Part shown: positions 1-11,655 of the stretch, piece after piece
Layout: each line of letters starts with the position of its first letter
How positions within the stretch are numbered: the first letter of the stretch is position 1
DNA from: Prostheceraeus crozeri
Lineage: Eukaryota; Platyhelminthes; Polycladida; Euryleptidae
Direction of reading: 5' to 3'
Length of the DNA stretch: 64,000 bases
NCBI GenBank assembly: GCA_907163375.1
Contig: CAJQUW010007085.1
Coordinates: forward strand, 124,001 to 188,000
Notes under the pieces: generated by a model
Databases searched by the model: none
The model's input: only the letters and a program-made list of their open reading frames with translations
Told to the model about the DNA's origin: nothing
Made by a program: the position numbers and the translations under genes

Positions 1-3000
1 ACTGAACGAGGAATAGATAAGATTGTCTACATAAATCTTATAATACAGTAGTTCTAATTCCTACCTCGAAAAATCTAAATAATTGCATAATTCAATAAAA
101 CAGTGCGTGAATAAATTGCTGGAACAATGAGGACTTGATGATTTGACTGATGGACTATACAAATGATTCTGAACAATGATACTGAACAACTGAAGTTTCA
201 TTTGAACTTACTCCATTGGTGTGATGATTGAGACAAACCGGATAAGATGATTAATTCAGCAAACGACGGATTTTCATAAAAATACGAGACACTGAGACAC
301 GACCAAAGGATGTGATTAACAATGACTGTTGCACATGCCAAAGGCATCTGAAATTATACTGAACATGCAAATGTTGCAATATCATTGGACAAAGTCAGAT
401 TACGGAGTCAAAACTGTCGCTGCGCGTTTGCTTCTTTTGGATAGCTTCTATGGCACTCATATTTTCCCACTTCCAGTGCAATAGGATCCAATTGACTTCG
501 ATTGAATGGTGAGGTGTGCTATGGCACTCCCATTGCGTGTCATAGAATACCATAGAGTGCCATTGAATTTGGTTAATCGGGATGGGTTATTAATAATTAT
601 GGGTTATTCCCAAACGTTTTCAAATTTGTCCAAAAGCCGTAGAAATGAATCAATCGTCACAAAACTTTAAACACACGTAGGTGAGGATATCTCTAGCCAC
701 ATACCAAATTGGATATGTTCTTTTTGAATTAGAAGCGATGACTTGAAGTGCAGCTTCATCTGAGTTGTCAGTGACCTCAACGTCTGACCGGAAGGCTCTT
801 GAGGTCAACAAAGTAATTTCTCGACAACTCGTGAAGCGATGATGACCGCACCACATTCCTCAAATGGCAGTGAATGAGACGAAGAAGTAGAGAGAATAAT
901 GCATACACGAGTAGCAATAATACGTCGAACAGACGAAGTTAGATCAAGCTGTTGACATCGCTACACTTTACGTTATCGTCTCTAATGCAAGAAGTACTTG
1001 CCGATCTGCATAGAATTTTGCATGTAGGTAGAAAATATGCTTAAGTACGTGTATTCGAAGTTTGGTGACGATTCTTGCAGATTCTAGATAAATTTGGGAG
1101 AGATAACCCATAAGTACCAAAGAAACTTATGTATTGCATCAGATTATAGGAAACGATCCATTTAGATTAGTGAGTTAACTTTACATTTTGATGATTTGTA
1201 GGCACCATAATGAAGAATTTAAAATAGTATTTTAAGGCTTCATATTTTTCACTTGCTATTTTTCTGCTTTATGAGAGATCTTTGTTTCATCCTAGCACAC
1301 ACGCATGCTTTATTCTATGAATGTATACTGTACACAAAATAGGATGTATGGTGGTTATTTTGTAAACTTGCAGTTCATATAGTATATTTTTTGGTTGAAG
1401 GAAGGCCTTTTCGAAATTGATAATAAGTTGATTATTAAGCTTCGGCTATAAGCTTAGATAAAAAATAAAATAACAAGCAATAGTGAACAACGTCAATACA
1501 AGTAGGTGTTAGATTCGCTGTGATAGGTGGACGATTAACTTGACGATCGATATAGTACAATACATTATGATGAAGTCAACTGGATATGTAAGTCTGTAAT
1601 TTTTTTGGTGTGTTCTGGAACTTTACGTTGTCTATGTGTAGGCCTACATTAATACCCACTAGCCTATGATACAAGTGCATATACATATGCATAGACCTAC
1701 ATTAATAATCACTGACATAAATCATCATGTTGCAGTGCCCATCATTGAGCAGATAAATAGATTTCGCACCATCAGTGTCTGATTTGTTCTATTTTACCTG
1801 ATGTCAAAGACCATCACCCGAACTACGAAGCAAGGTAATCAATGCCCGCTTGAAATTTTTGAATATGACTACTTACAGAGATTATATAAGGTCATCAATT
1901 TGTATCTTCTGATATGCCAAAAAAATGTTCTCAAACATACCAATTTTATTTAAAATTGAAAGCTGTATAATTGCTAAAGAGACAGATTCAGCAGATAATG
2001 ATGTGCAAAATACATAACTCTGAAATTTCCGGTAATTCGATTAGGGCAAGCTGTACTATATGAATAAGATGGCCCTACTGTGAATGAATCATGGGTAACT
2101 TGTTCAACAGATAGCCACTTCTAAGAAGTAAGTGCTCCTAGCGATCATTGCTAAAAAATATTTTGCAGAATATTTGGCAGTAATCATGATGTCATACAAA
2201 ACTTTAACCGTTCAAAATAATTCGTATTTCGACGAATTGACTCGTCTAAATAACCTCACTACATAGTTTCAGCTGTTGGTACACACTTTCACGGGGGAAT
2301 AACTGGGTCTCAGTTATCCGGTTATTTACACGCAACATTGCGTGCGAATAATACGTCATTTAGTGTCTGATCAGTCATCATCAAATCAGGTCATGAGTTG
2401 GTAATACAAAATCAACTTTATATTAGCTGATTGAATTAGGCTGCAGAACCGCTTATTTTCTTAAAATGAAAGTACTAACTCCCATAATGCACCACCTTTC
2501 GTCAGCTGCCATTCCGTTTTCTTAAATAGGCCTACTGAAAGTGTTCTAAAAGAACGCTCACTATTCAACGTCGCAACATGGAAGAAGCTATTCTGATGAC
2601 ATTCATGTGGTAAACTGGGTTGAACCGGATCATTTTTGCGAAATTTATTTAGTTGCTCATGTATAGTTCACGTGGTGAAAATTAACGCACTGTCTGCATT
2701 TATGGTGATTGCTTTTAGTTTCATTATATGCCAAAAATTTGACCGACTTACTGATCCAGTTGAATGCGTCATAATTTTTTATACTAGATCAACCACTAGA
2801 TGAATGGGATGTACGTCAACAATGAACCTTGTCATAAATGAGTTTTAGTGGACTATGTAGTTGAACATAAATGAGTTGGCACTAAAAAGTTATACTCTTG
2901 CTAACTGAGATGTAGAACCGTGTTCATGAGACAACTGTATTATATGTAGTGACCTTTCACTAGGTGTTGCGCAAATTTGGCGATTTAAGTTGAATGAACC

Positions 3001-6000
3001 TACTATCATTAACAACAACTTACCAGACGCCATTTTACGCGGTCAGAATGATTCTTCCACAGCAAAATGTATAACACCATGCGCCATTCAGCCTGTCGTT
3101 CACACAGTCTCACTGAGTCATTGTCTGTCGCTGTCTGCTATACTCTTTTATAACAACAGTCAGACAACGATTCAGTATGACGTCACAAGTGTAAACGTCG
3201 AGTTATTTGTGTGGGAGCATCTCGTTCAATTCTCATGATGACGGTGGAATTTCCAACAGCTGGTTACTCTGGTTACTCTGGGCACAGTGACTTAAGACAT
3301 CGCTAAAATAGGGGCATGCTGTGTTTTTTTAGGACACACACAAGGGTCACGTGCTTCAACCACGCAGAGTTGACCTTCACTGTGATGGGAAACGTAGCAT
3401 ATCCATCATAGGCAAAAAATGTTACTAAAAAAGCAAGCAAGGATTCCTTTCTTCTCTTTCCAGCAAATATTTGTATTAGATGCAATGTTAATATGTAGAT
3501 AAACAATATCTAAGCGCAAAATGAAGCAATTTCTCCACTGTTTCATCTGTAAAACCACACCATTCAGAAATGACACGTCCATCAGCAAAATTGGCATGAA
3601 ATATGAGAAGCCTGATGAATTTTGGCTAGGAATCAATAGGAAAATTGAGTTGTTGCCAAAAATTTTAGCGACAGTAACTTTTTGAAATTGGTAAATGTGA
3701 ATTTCTGAAAATCATCTTGGCTAAAAAAGATGGCGGAAATGTCGCCAAAAAAAATACATTAGAGCAATGAGTTGATTGCACACTTAACATATTTAAACAC
3801 TTTGATTCAAACATTCACTATGTACTTAACCTCCTGAATTGAATTGTGTAATCTTTGTAGCATATTCCTACTAGAAAGAAGAATTATTGGTCTCTATAAG
3901 GAAATCTAAAACTGCAACATGTACAGCCGGTAAAAGGTATCACTATGTAGTGTCTCACTATACTTATGGAACTGACAAATCTCCATGTGAAGATGATAAG
4001 ATGATTCGATACCACAGTCTGAGAAACTCTCGAGCCAAGTATTCAAACTTAGAGATCACGTCCACCGTCGAAATGAGACATGAGACGATCGGAAGAGAAG
4101 AAAATGGAAGCAGCATGGTCGTCCGATCTATGAGCTTGTAAATGTTGAGAATAGACTGAAGGACCGATAAAGGCCTAACCAACGGGGTCGAGCACCTGCA
4201 AGCTGGAAAACATGAATGCTTTTTTACAGTAGTAGTAGATGAAGTACATATAATAAAGTGCGGGAAATATGGCTTATTTAACGAATTCTTCCTTTGAGAA
4301 ATTCTGTCCTCTGCCTTACAAAAGGAATTCAAACGTTGCTAAAATGAATTCATTTACTATCACTAATATATTGTAGAAATATGAAAGAGTCCAGGAGCTG
4401 ATTGCTATGAAAAGCACTAACACAAGGAGTTACGTCAGATTTCCAATCAGAGGATGCAACCAGGCTTGCAATTTCTGTTGGGGAAATGAAGGAGAGAAAG
4501 TAGCACCGGTCCGCAGTATTTCAAATCATTTTTTAGATCTGTATTTTAAACCTCCGAGCTACGAGTCTCTTGAATGTCCTCGGATTTTCAGTGCGCATTG
4601 CTTTTGAAACGATGTTTCTTACACTTGATCGTTTGATATCCAGTTGATCAGCCAAAACAAGGTAGTCCTCAAGATTCCTGTACGCTCTGGCGAGTCGTCT
4701 CTTGTCTTCCGCGGAGATGCTTCATCGCTGCATTGAGAAAGGTACGCATTGAGATGCGCTGCGCTACTGATTCTTAAAGTACAATTATCGATTGTTAACA
4801 ATAAGCCGACCAGCTGACCCTCTTCCTTATCGTCAGGCGTTCGCTATTCAGCAGTACGAAAACAGCCACTGAAATATCAGTAAACTTCATTCAACGCACG
4901 TATTAAATTCGTCATATCACTCATTCTTAAGATTCACTTAACACTGAAATCCTGTATTCTAGATCAGTGATCATATGAAAACAGTTCAATGTCATCTACA
5001 CTGACAATGTTGTACAGTTATAATGCTTTTCTTCTTGTTCTCTCTGAAGAAATTGAGAGACAGATACTTGAAGCGTTCAAGCCGCAGGTGTGACTGTCAT
5101 TGCTCCACCATGATGTGGAGATAATATGAGACCTGCATAAATCAAAGTGAACACTTAATTAAGTAGGGGAGGGCGGGGCACATTGAGCCACCATCCTTTT
5201 CCGAAACTATTAAGAGTGGAGACTTTGTGCTTTGAGACATTGTTTATTGAAGCAAATGAACATGATTCCTCTGATAATTTCAATTGTTTATTCTCTCCAT
5301 CATTATTTTCACAGGACTTCCCAAAATTTCAATGAAAAAGTAAATTTTCAGAATTTTGTTTGATTGTATAACCATCAACTTGCGCATATCTTCATCAGAC
5401 TGTTAACAGTTTCCTGAAGTATTTTTTATCAATTTCATTAATCTATTGGTTAAAACTGTTTAAGTGCAGTCTTACTTGCATACGAGCACGAAAAGTAAGC
5501 GATGTGGGGCACATTGAACCACCCAAGATGGAGCACTTTGAACATGGTTCATACTACCGCATTTCGATGCTCAAACTTTTTTTTATTGAATGAACGAAGT
5601 GATTTATAAGTTTTGATCATGTGATTATGCTACAAATTGGTCTGCAACGCTATCAAATTGACAATTTAGATATATTTGAACAGTTATGGCATTCGTCTTT
5701 TCTGCGATGCAACTCTTTTCGAAAACAAAGCAGCAGGGCAGCATGTCCAAGAATTAATATTGAAAAATATTGCAGACATTTTACGGATGCGAAGATAAAA
5801 AATCCATGAAATATTTTAAAATTCAACATGCACATGTGCAACAAAATACATGTAAGCTTATAGCAGATACAATATGTGCGACCTCTTAATGCGCAGCATT
5901 GTCAAGCCCAAAATGAAATAGTTAATAACCACGAGTATTTCTTACTTGAAATATTTTGTGAAGTGGGTGGAATTTTGACAAAAATCAGAACTTCAAGCTC

Positions 6001-6514
6001 TTATCATGTAGCTCTCCTAAGATTCAAATCAAAATATCAATTATAATAACTTGATTTGCATATATGCAGCAATAATAGAAAACCCAAGTTTTGTATCGCT
6101 TACCAAAGGTCCAACCTTGCACTGTTGAGATGTCGCCAAACTGTAGGCAGACGTGTCTTTGATGCGATCATAATCTCTGGCAATGAACATGATCGACTAT
6201 GACCGTGGAGGCGGCATATTTTAGGAATACCTCGCTGGCAACCTTCTTTTAGTCTGTGGTGATCACACACGCTCTCGACTATTGTTTCGGTTAATTGAAT
6301 GCTGTCAAATATCTGGATCTGCAGCTGCTTTTCGTGCACAGATATCTCTGTTCTGCACATAACATTTGATGGTTTTCGGGCGCAGCATCAAACATAGATA
6401 AGCGAATACAGGAAAACATTGGACGCACTTTGATAAAAAGCATTTTGTAAGCCCTTGATAATTAATTAGATAAATTTACAATTTGCAAGCACATGTAGGA
6501 CATCGGGTTTGGAA
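1..6514. other. Gene-poor flank left of the Polinton
   Basis: No open frame here exceeds about 120 codons or shows a recognisable domain, and I see no convincing exon chain. Short words such as gtaggcctac recur (near 1640 and 2529), as in many marine-invertebrate genomes. A block near 5165-5545 has two similar ggggcacattgarccacc motifs and may be an old repeat. The rest looks like unconstrained intergenic or intronic DNA. Confidence 0.6.
5165..5545. repeat. Possible old repeat with ggggcacattga motifs
   Basis: Two related words, ggggcacattgagccacc near 5175 and ggggcacattgaaccacc near 5507, are about 330 bp apart, followed by a weaker gagcactttgaac. The spacing suggests a decayed repeat or the two ends of a small element. 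No clear terminal inverted repeat or target duplication was found. Confidence 0.25.
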
Positions 6515-6520
6515 CCGGCG

Positions 6521-7100
6521 ATTAATGGGCAAAAGACCGTTCCAGGACACCATAAAATTCAAAAAAATAGTATCTTTAAAAACGACATAAATTCATGAAT
6601 TTGAACCCTTTTTCAGGTTTTTAAGACCTAAATACATGAATTTAGTCCATTCAAAAAGTACCATTTTTTTGAAAAAATGGTATTTTTAAAAACGACATAA
6701 ATTCATGAATTTGAACCCTTTTTCAGGTTATGAAGAAAAAAACCGTTTTTAAAAATACCCAATTTTTCAAATTTTTCAAAATCTCAAATTTGTGATTATG
6801 ACATTTTTCACCCCCCCTTAAAATCATGACCGTTCAAGAACACCGAAAATCATAAAAGTTAAGAATCTCAAAATTTGAGAATTACAATTTTTACCTTGAA
6901 AATCATGACCGTTCAAGGACACCAAAAATCATAAAAGTTAGTATTTTTAAAAACATCTTTTAAATCCATTTTCAGGTTTTTAAAATATGAGATAACTAAA
7001 CTTATGTGTCTAATAATATTTCTTTAACAGGTAGCGGTTAATGCAAAATGAAAACACATTTCCATCTTTAGAAAATATTTTTATTCACATATATGTGCAA
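6521..7100 (+). repeat. Left terminal inverted repeat of the Polinton
   Basis: This matches the reverse complement of 23873-24341 almost throughout, from taatgggcaaaagaccg at the tip to ttcacatatatgtgcaa at the inner end. The left copy is about 110 bp longer because it holds an internal duplication of the stretch around aaaacgacataaattcatg (near 6577 and 6687). The repeat also contains an internal doublet of the words gaccgttcaaggacaccraaaatc. Confidence 0.9.
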
Positions 7101-7129
7101 GTAGTTTAGATTACAAAGTAAATATATGA

Positions 7130-7470
7130 CAACTAGAAAAATGTTGCATTCATAAACTGGGAATGGCATTCCCATTTTTCTATTGTTACATAAAATGATT
7201 GACAATACACGACACTACGTCAAATAATATGCTAGAAGTCACACAGTATAAGAAAAAATAAATAATGTTACATTTATAACCTGCGAATGCTCATTCCCAT
7301 TCACTTATTCCGTCTCACAAAATAAAATGTTAATGCATGCTACTCACATAATGTAGCAAAGTCTTACAATATAAGAAAAAGCAACCACTGTTTCATTTAT
7401 AAGCTGCGAATAGCATTCCCATTTTTCTATTCTGTTACATAAAATGATTGTCAATACATACTACTCATTT
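7130..7470. repeat. Three degenerate tandem repeats next to the left end
   Basis: About three copies of a unit of roughly 122 bp, each containing a gcattcccattttt-like core and tacataaaatgattg-like tail (cores near 7165, 7290 and 7416). They lie just inside the left inverted repeat and have no counterpart at the right end. The role is unknown; it could be a subterminal protein-binding array or simple tandem drift. Confidence 0.6.
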
Positions 7471-7934
7471 TGTGTTTGGCGCTCCTGTATATGTTGTGTC
7501 TCTAATTCCTGCGTTAGTCCAGTTGACATATCAGATGTCTGATTGGATTCTTGGGAAGAAAATATCCCTGAGCTAATTTGAAGCAACTGTTCCTCTTTTT
7601 CAAATTCAAAATAATCTTCAAAATACTTAAAGTTTTTGAAAACAAAGAATATACTTAAAGTACATGTTTGAAGTTTTGTGTTAACTTGAGAAAGGCGATA
7701 CAATTTTATCAAAAACGTTACATACCTTCTTGAGAATTTAATGTTATATTCACTCTCCAACTTTTGAGTAAAGGCTACCATTGACAAATGTTGCATTGAT
7801 TTTAATTTAGATAACACAAATCCTTGGCAAATAGCAATTGATAAGGAAAAATTATTGTGTACTTTTTCTTGATAAATTAGAGAATGTAGGGTTGTAACAC
7901 AGTTTTGGATAGTGCATGTCGCCTGTGCACTCAC
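7461..7934 (-). CDS. Polinton protein of unknown function, fossil
   Basis: An open frame of 157 codons on the minus strand just inside the left end. The middle part (about residues 60-125) is rich in aromatic and basic residues and predicted helical (motif FSRRYVTFLIKLYRL). The C-terminus is Gln/Glu/Ser/Thr-rich. I do not recognise the family. Upstream lies a tctatcttctt microsatellite and a further short frame (8084-8296) that may belong to the same fossil gene. Confidence 0.4.
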   Translation of the reverse strand: MSAQATCTIQNCVTTLHSLIYQEKVHNNFSLSIAICQGFVLSKLKSMQHLSMVAFTQKLESEYNIKFSRRYVTFLIKLYRLSQVNTKLQTCTLSIFFVFKNFKYFEDYFEFEKEEQLLQISSGIFSSQESNQTSDMSTGLTQELETQHIQERQTQNE

Positions 7935-7984
7935 GTCGAGCTGTCGTTGGATTAGTTGTCCTGATGAAAATGAGTTTCTTATTT

Positions 7985-8115
7985 CAGAAAAAATCTCATT
8001 TTTCTTGTCTTCTTTTTCTAGTTTCTTTTCTATCTTCTTTCTATCTTCTTTCTTCTTCTATCTTCTTTCTATCTTCTTTCTATCTAGTTCTTCTTTTCTA
8101 TCTTCTTTTGAAAAT
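7985..8115. repeat. Pyrimidine microsatellite (tctatcttctt)n
   Basis: Imperfect runs of tatcttctttc/ttcttct in a pyrimidine-only stretch. It produces spurious Ser/Phe/Leu-rich frames on the plus strand and Lys/Glu/Arg-rich ones on the minus strand. Confidence 0.85.
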
Positions 8116-8296
8116 AGAATTCATGATTTACAATAAGAGTTTTGAAATAATCTTTCTTCTCATCTTTGATGAGTGGAAGTACTTGATCACAAATTTTGAG
8201 GAATTCGCGATGAATAGAAGCACTCATTTTTGACACAGCTTCGATGTTTAGGTCTCGGATAAATTGTAAACAGTCACAGTCTCGTAGAACGCTCAC
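8084..8296 (-). pseudogene. Short Polinton gene fragment, unknown
   Basis: A 70-codon frame ending in a Lys/Glu-rich tail made by the adjacent microsatellite. The body (motif HREFLKICDQVLPLIKDEKKDY) looks like a genuine helical protein fragment, but the family is not recognised. It is probably part of the minus-strand gene that continues towards 7461. Confidence 0.3.
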
Positions 8297-8866
8297 AGAA
8301 TGAATGCACGCAGTAAGAATGAAATTGTAATACGTGGAATAATGGCAGCAGCTGTTTCTGAGAGAGAGAGAGAATCTTTATGACCTTTGCCCCAGCGAAG
8401 CGACTAAAGCATACCCGCATATGGCGCTATTGTCTGCCACAAGCCGCAGCTGCTACCACTTCAATGTTCAACGTCAAAGCAAGTCAAGCGAAACAAACTA
8501 AGATTAGCGACTTCTTCTGCAGAAACTAATTAAAATGTGCATTAAGATGCATGTCTTCCCAAAAAGGATATTTTTCGTGGAATGAAGAGTAGTTTTTTTA
8601 TCCTTATAACATGTACGATTGCATCGGTATTGGGCAGTAGAGGTATACTGGTGTATTCAAAAAATTCAATTGCTTATCTACGATTCATACTGGCAAACAT
8701 CTGCATTAAAAATGAATGGCGAAAATCTGACTGAGTTATCTCCCAGAGCTTTTGGTCTGACTGAGTTCTTAGAAAATATACGGCAAACAAACAACTACTA
8801 ATTTCGATTTAAATAGAATTTTAGAAGATTGTATTCAAAATATTTATTCAAAATATTTCTTTAAAA

Positions 8867-9535
8867 ATGGATGAAACAAAAGTGGAAGAAACCTCAACGG
8901 GGACGAAAATGGAAGAAACCTCAAGAATATATCCTTCGTTATCATATGAACGTAGTTCTACTTTAATGGACATTAAAAAAATGAACAAAGAAAAACACAA
9001 AGATAGAGTTAGGTATATGAAAGATAAGGAATCTCAATTATTACTTAGACTAGAACATTATAATAAATTAAGAAAAAGATGGACTAATGTTAAGAATGTA
9101 ACACAAGGAATTGGCATATTCTTAACAATAAGTTTAGGTGCTTTAACAATTGTTATATCTTCAGGTGTTTTATTAATTCCAGTAGTTGCTACAGCTTTAA
9201 CAGGTACGGGTGTTTTTGCAACTTCACTTGTTACAATGTTAGATAAATCTTTAATAACTAAGAAACGAAAATCATTAAAAACTAAGCATTTACATATTAA
9301 AGAAGTCTATGATAAACTACATTACTACTTTCAAAGAGTATGTGATGATAATGTTATTACGTTAGATGAGATTGAAAAATTTGATCAAATAGCTAATGAA
9401 GTAAATCAAATATCATTTCAATTGCAGTCAGAAAAAGTTGATGATAAGAATAAACAGGATGGCAAAATTTCTAGTGATGGAAAACTTTTACTGATGGTAA
9501 AATTTCGAATGAAGAAAATGACAAAATTGTTTTAG
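8867..9535 (+). CDS. Polinton membrane/coiled-coil protein, fossil
   Basis: A frame of 222 codons with ATG in an A-run (tttaaaaATG). Residues 1-75 are charged and helical. About residues 78-130 form a hydrophobic hairpin with two probable membrane segments (around IGIFLTISLGALTIVIS and LLIPVVATALTGTGVFA). The remainder is charged coiled coil. Small membrane proteins of this kind are expected in capsid-forming Polintons, perhaps for an internal membrane or for entry, but I cannot assign a named family. It probably has about one break near its 3' end. Confidence 0.5.
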   Translation: MDETKVEETSTGTKMEETSRIYPSLSYERSSTLMDIKKMNKEKHKDRVRYMKDKESQLLLRLEHYNKLRKRWTNVKNVTQGIGIFLTISLGALTIVISSGVLLIPVVATALTGTGVFATSLVTMLDKSLITKKRKSLKTKHLHIKEVYDKLHYYFQRVCDDNVITLDEIEKFDQIANEVNQISFQLQSEKVDDKNKQDGKISSDGKLLLMVKFRMKKMTKLF

Positions 9536-9712
9536 AAGAGCTAAAAACTTTAAGCGAAAATTTAAGCAAAACTTTATTAAACAAAACTTAAAACGAGAAA
9601 ACTTTAAACGAAAAGATGTCAGACAACAAAGCAATAAAAAAATAATTTGTTCAGTAAAATGTTTTTGTTGTATTCCAATGTTACCACAAAATTCAAATAT
9701 TATATTTTAAAA

Positions 9713-10546
9713 ATGGATAAAATTAGAGCTGATAATTTTAAAAGAATAAAACAATCAGAAGAGTTAATAAAACAAAGAAATATTATGAAAGAAAATCATC
9801 TTCAACATAGAATGATAAAAGCTGGTATTCAATCTGATATGTTTGAAAAAATGCAGAAAACCGAGCAAGTGAAAACTGATTTTGAGAAAACTATGAAACC
9901 ATTTAAAACTCTTGAAAAAGAACTTACAAATAATGATAAACAAATTGATATAACAGATCCAGAGCACAAAACTATATTAGATGACTATGGATTACTAGAA
10001 TCAAACATTAATAAGAACTTACCAAAATCTATGCAATTCGAACATTCTATTTCATTTATAGATGGAAAAACAATACCTAGATTTTATCTCGGACAAAAAG
10101 AAATATTTCCACAACCTTTTCGAGGTTTAATTTTTTCACCAGATAAATATCCTTTTAATTTAGATAGAAATTTTGTTGATCTTTTAAGAGGAGCAGATTT
10201 AAATAATTATGCTGTAGAAGATCTCATAAAATACAAAGCTATGTTAGATAGAGTTAAAGCAGGAAAAACTCTTAAACGTTATAGAGAATTAGAAAATTTA
10301 TTATCAACGGGAGTTAAAGTAGGAAAAGGTTTTAAAACTGAAACAACAGTTTTCTTACCAGATGATCCACAAGAATTACTAAATAGATTAAATATTTTAA
10401 TATCGGCAATAAAAGAAGGACATAATTCTAGTTTCAATGAAATTCATGCTATATTGAAAAGACTGTTAGAAAAGAAGATTCTAAATGAAGAGGATTATAA
10501 AAGTATAACGGGACATCGGAGATGTCTTCCAGGGCTTCGCCCGTAG
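9713..10546 (+). CDS. Polinton protein with N-terminal coiled coil, fossil
   Basis: ATG at 9713 follows an A-run like its neighbours, so this start is preferred over the longer frame from 9647. About 277 residues. The first 75 are a charged coiled coil. The centre (about residues 105-190) has motifs such as FIDGKTIPRFYLGQ and NFVDLLRGADLNNYAVEDL that look conserved and globular. The C-terminal segment has helical repeats. It sits directly upstream of the minor capsid gene, so a virion-assembly role is plausible but inferred. The last few codons are supplied by a GC-rich double hairpin (10508-10544), unlike the rest of the gene. Confidence 0.5.
   Translation: MDKIRADNFKRIKQSEELIKQRNIMKENHLQHRMIKAGIQSDMFEKMQKTEQVKTDFEKTMKPFKTLEKELTNNDKQIDITDPEHKTILDDYGLLESNINKNLPKSMQFEHSISFIDGKTIPRFYLGQKEIFPQPFRGLIFSPDKYPFNLDRNFVDLLRGADLNNYAVEDLIKYKAMLDRVKAGKTLKRYRELENLLSTGVKVGKGFKTETTVFLPDDPQELLNRLNILISAIKEGHNSSFNEIHAILKRLLEKKILNEEDYKSITGHRRCLPGLRP
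10508..10544. repeat. GC-rich double hairpin, copy 1
   Basis: Two perfect stem-loops in a row: GACATC-GGA-GATGTC (10512-10526), then ttcca, then GGGC-TTC-GCCC (10532-10542). It is the same element, in opposite orientation, as 16368-16398. It forms the last codons and stop region of the preceding gene. Confidence 0.85.
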
Positions 10547-10624
10547 CTGAAATATGTTGTTGTTTTTAATTTTTTATAAAAAAATATTTGATAAAAGATA
10601 TTTATTCAAAATTTTAACTAAAAA

Positions 10625-11413
10625 ATGTGTTCAGCAGATTTAGACAAAATTAATAATCATTTAGAAAATTTGATAGAGATTTTGGGTTCATCAAAATTTA
10701 GTACGACGTTAAAAATTATAACAACTACTTCATCACACACTTGTAATTTAGAACCCATTCTACATTTGGAACAAAATAAAAATTATCAAATTGTATTGAC
10801 TAGTTTCTCCACATTTAACACTATTCAAAACGTTATCAAAGATGTGAATGATCAATTTAGATATTCTACTGATAAAGGCAAAACCTGGAAAATACTAACT
10901 TTTCTTCCTGGTTCTTACGAAGTTGAATCAATATCAAATGAAATTAAGAGACATTTAGGTATACCATTTAAAGATAAGAAACAATTACATTTTGCAGTTG
11001 AACCGGCAGTTAATAAATTTTCTCTTACTTTAGACGAAAATCATCAAGTTGATTTTAATCATGATAGATCATTGTCAAAGCTATTAGGATTTAATAAACA
11101 AACCTATAGTCAAGGTTATCATTTAGGTGAGAAGATTCCAAAAATAACTGAAATAAATTCAATTGTTGTACATTGTGACATTATTGAAGGAGGTTATATA
11201 AATGGTAAATTGTCAAATTTAATATTCAGTTTTCCAGCTTTTACTGTACCCATTGGTTATAGATTAAATGTAATTCCACAAACATTAATATATTTCCCTA
11301 TTACAAGAAAAACTATTAACAACATTAACATAAAAATCACTGATGAGAAAGGACAAGAAATAAATTTTGGAGGTGAAGAGATTATGATAGATCTTTTGGT
11401 TCGAGAGGTATAA
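10625..11413 (+). CDS. Polinton minor capsid (penton) protein, fossil
   Basis: 262 codons, uninterrupted as seen. It matches the single jelly-roll minor capsid protein (PX) of Polintons: a beta-rich body with the sequence of motifs LLGFNKQTY, then CDIIEGGYINGKLSNLI, FPAFTVPIGYRLN, LIYFPITRKTINNINIKITDEKG and a final hydrophobic strand (IMIDLLVREV). In the virion this protein would form the fivefold vertices. It follows the A-run ATG context (ctaaaaaATG). A 21-bp tandem array starts within its last codons. Assignment rests on motif order and on the nearby packaging ATPase. Confidence 0.75.
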   Translation: MCSADLDKINNHLENLIEILGSSKFSTTLKIITTTSSHTCNLEPILHLEQNKNYQIVLTSFSTFNTIQNVIKDVNDQFRYSTDKGKTWKILTFLPGSYEVESISNEIKRHLGIPFKDKKQLHFAVEPAVNKFSLTLDENHQVDFNHDRSLSKLLGFNKQTYSQGYHLGEKIPKITEINSIVVHCDIIEGGYINGKLSNLIFSFPAFTVPIGYRLNVIPQTLIYFPITRKTINNINIKITDEKGQEINFGGEEIMIDLLVREV

Positions 11414-11550
11414 ACTCCCGTTCGGGAGGTATAAACTCCCGTTCGAGAGGTATAAACTCCCGTTCGAGAGGTATAAACTCCCGTTCGAGAGGTATAAACT
11501 CCCGTTCGAGAGGTATAAACTCCCGTTCGAGAGGTATAAACTCCCACGCG
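11404..11550. repeat. 21-bp tandem array, 7 units
   Basis: Seven units of gaggtataaactcccgttcg plus one base. The first junction forms a perfect hairpin CTCCCG-TT-CGGGAG (11415-11428); later units are slightly altered and the last has diverged. It begins in the last codons of the minor capsid gene. On the minus strand it reads as GVYTSRT repeats, which is not evidence of a gene. Confidence 0.9.
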
Positions 11551-11655
11551 AAGATAGAGAAGTTTAATTTTCTTCTTCTTCTTCTTATTATTCTTATTCT
11601 TCTTCTTTAGAAACAAAAAATTAAAAAATTAAAAATAAAATTTTTTTATTAAAAA

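Noticed and set aside
4407-4607. Frame with RGCNQACNFCW, matching the CxxxCxxC pattern of radical SAM enzymes
   Set aside because: Only one short motif, no other family segments nearby and weak splice context; probably chance or an unrelated zinc-binding exon.
7912-8233. Plus-strand Ser/Phe/Leu-rich frames
   Set aside because: Produced by the pyrimidine microsatellite.
11257-11616. Minus-strand frame with seven GVYTSRT repeats
   Set aside because: It is the opposite strand of a 21-bp tandem DNA array at the end of the minor capsid gene.
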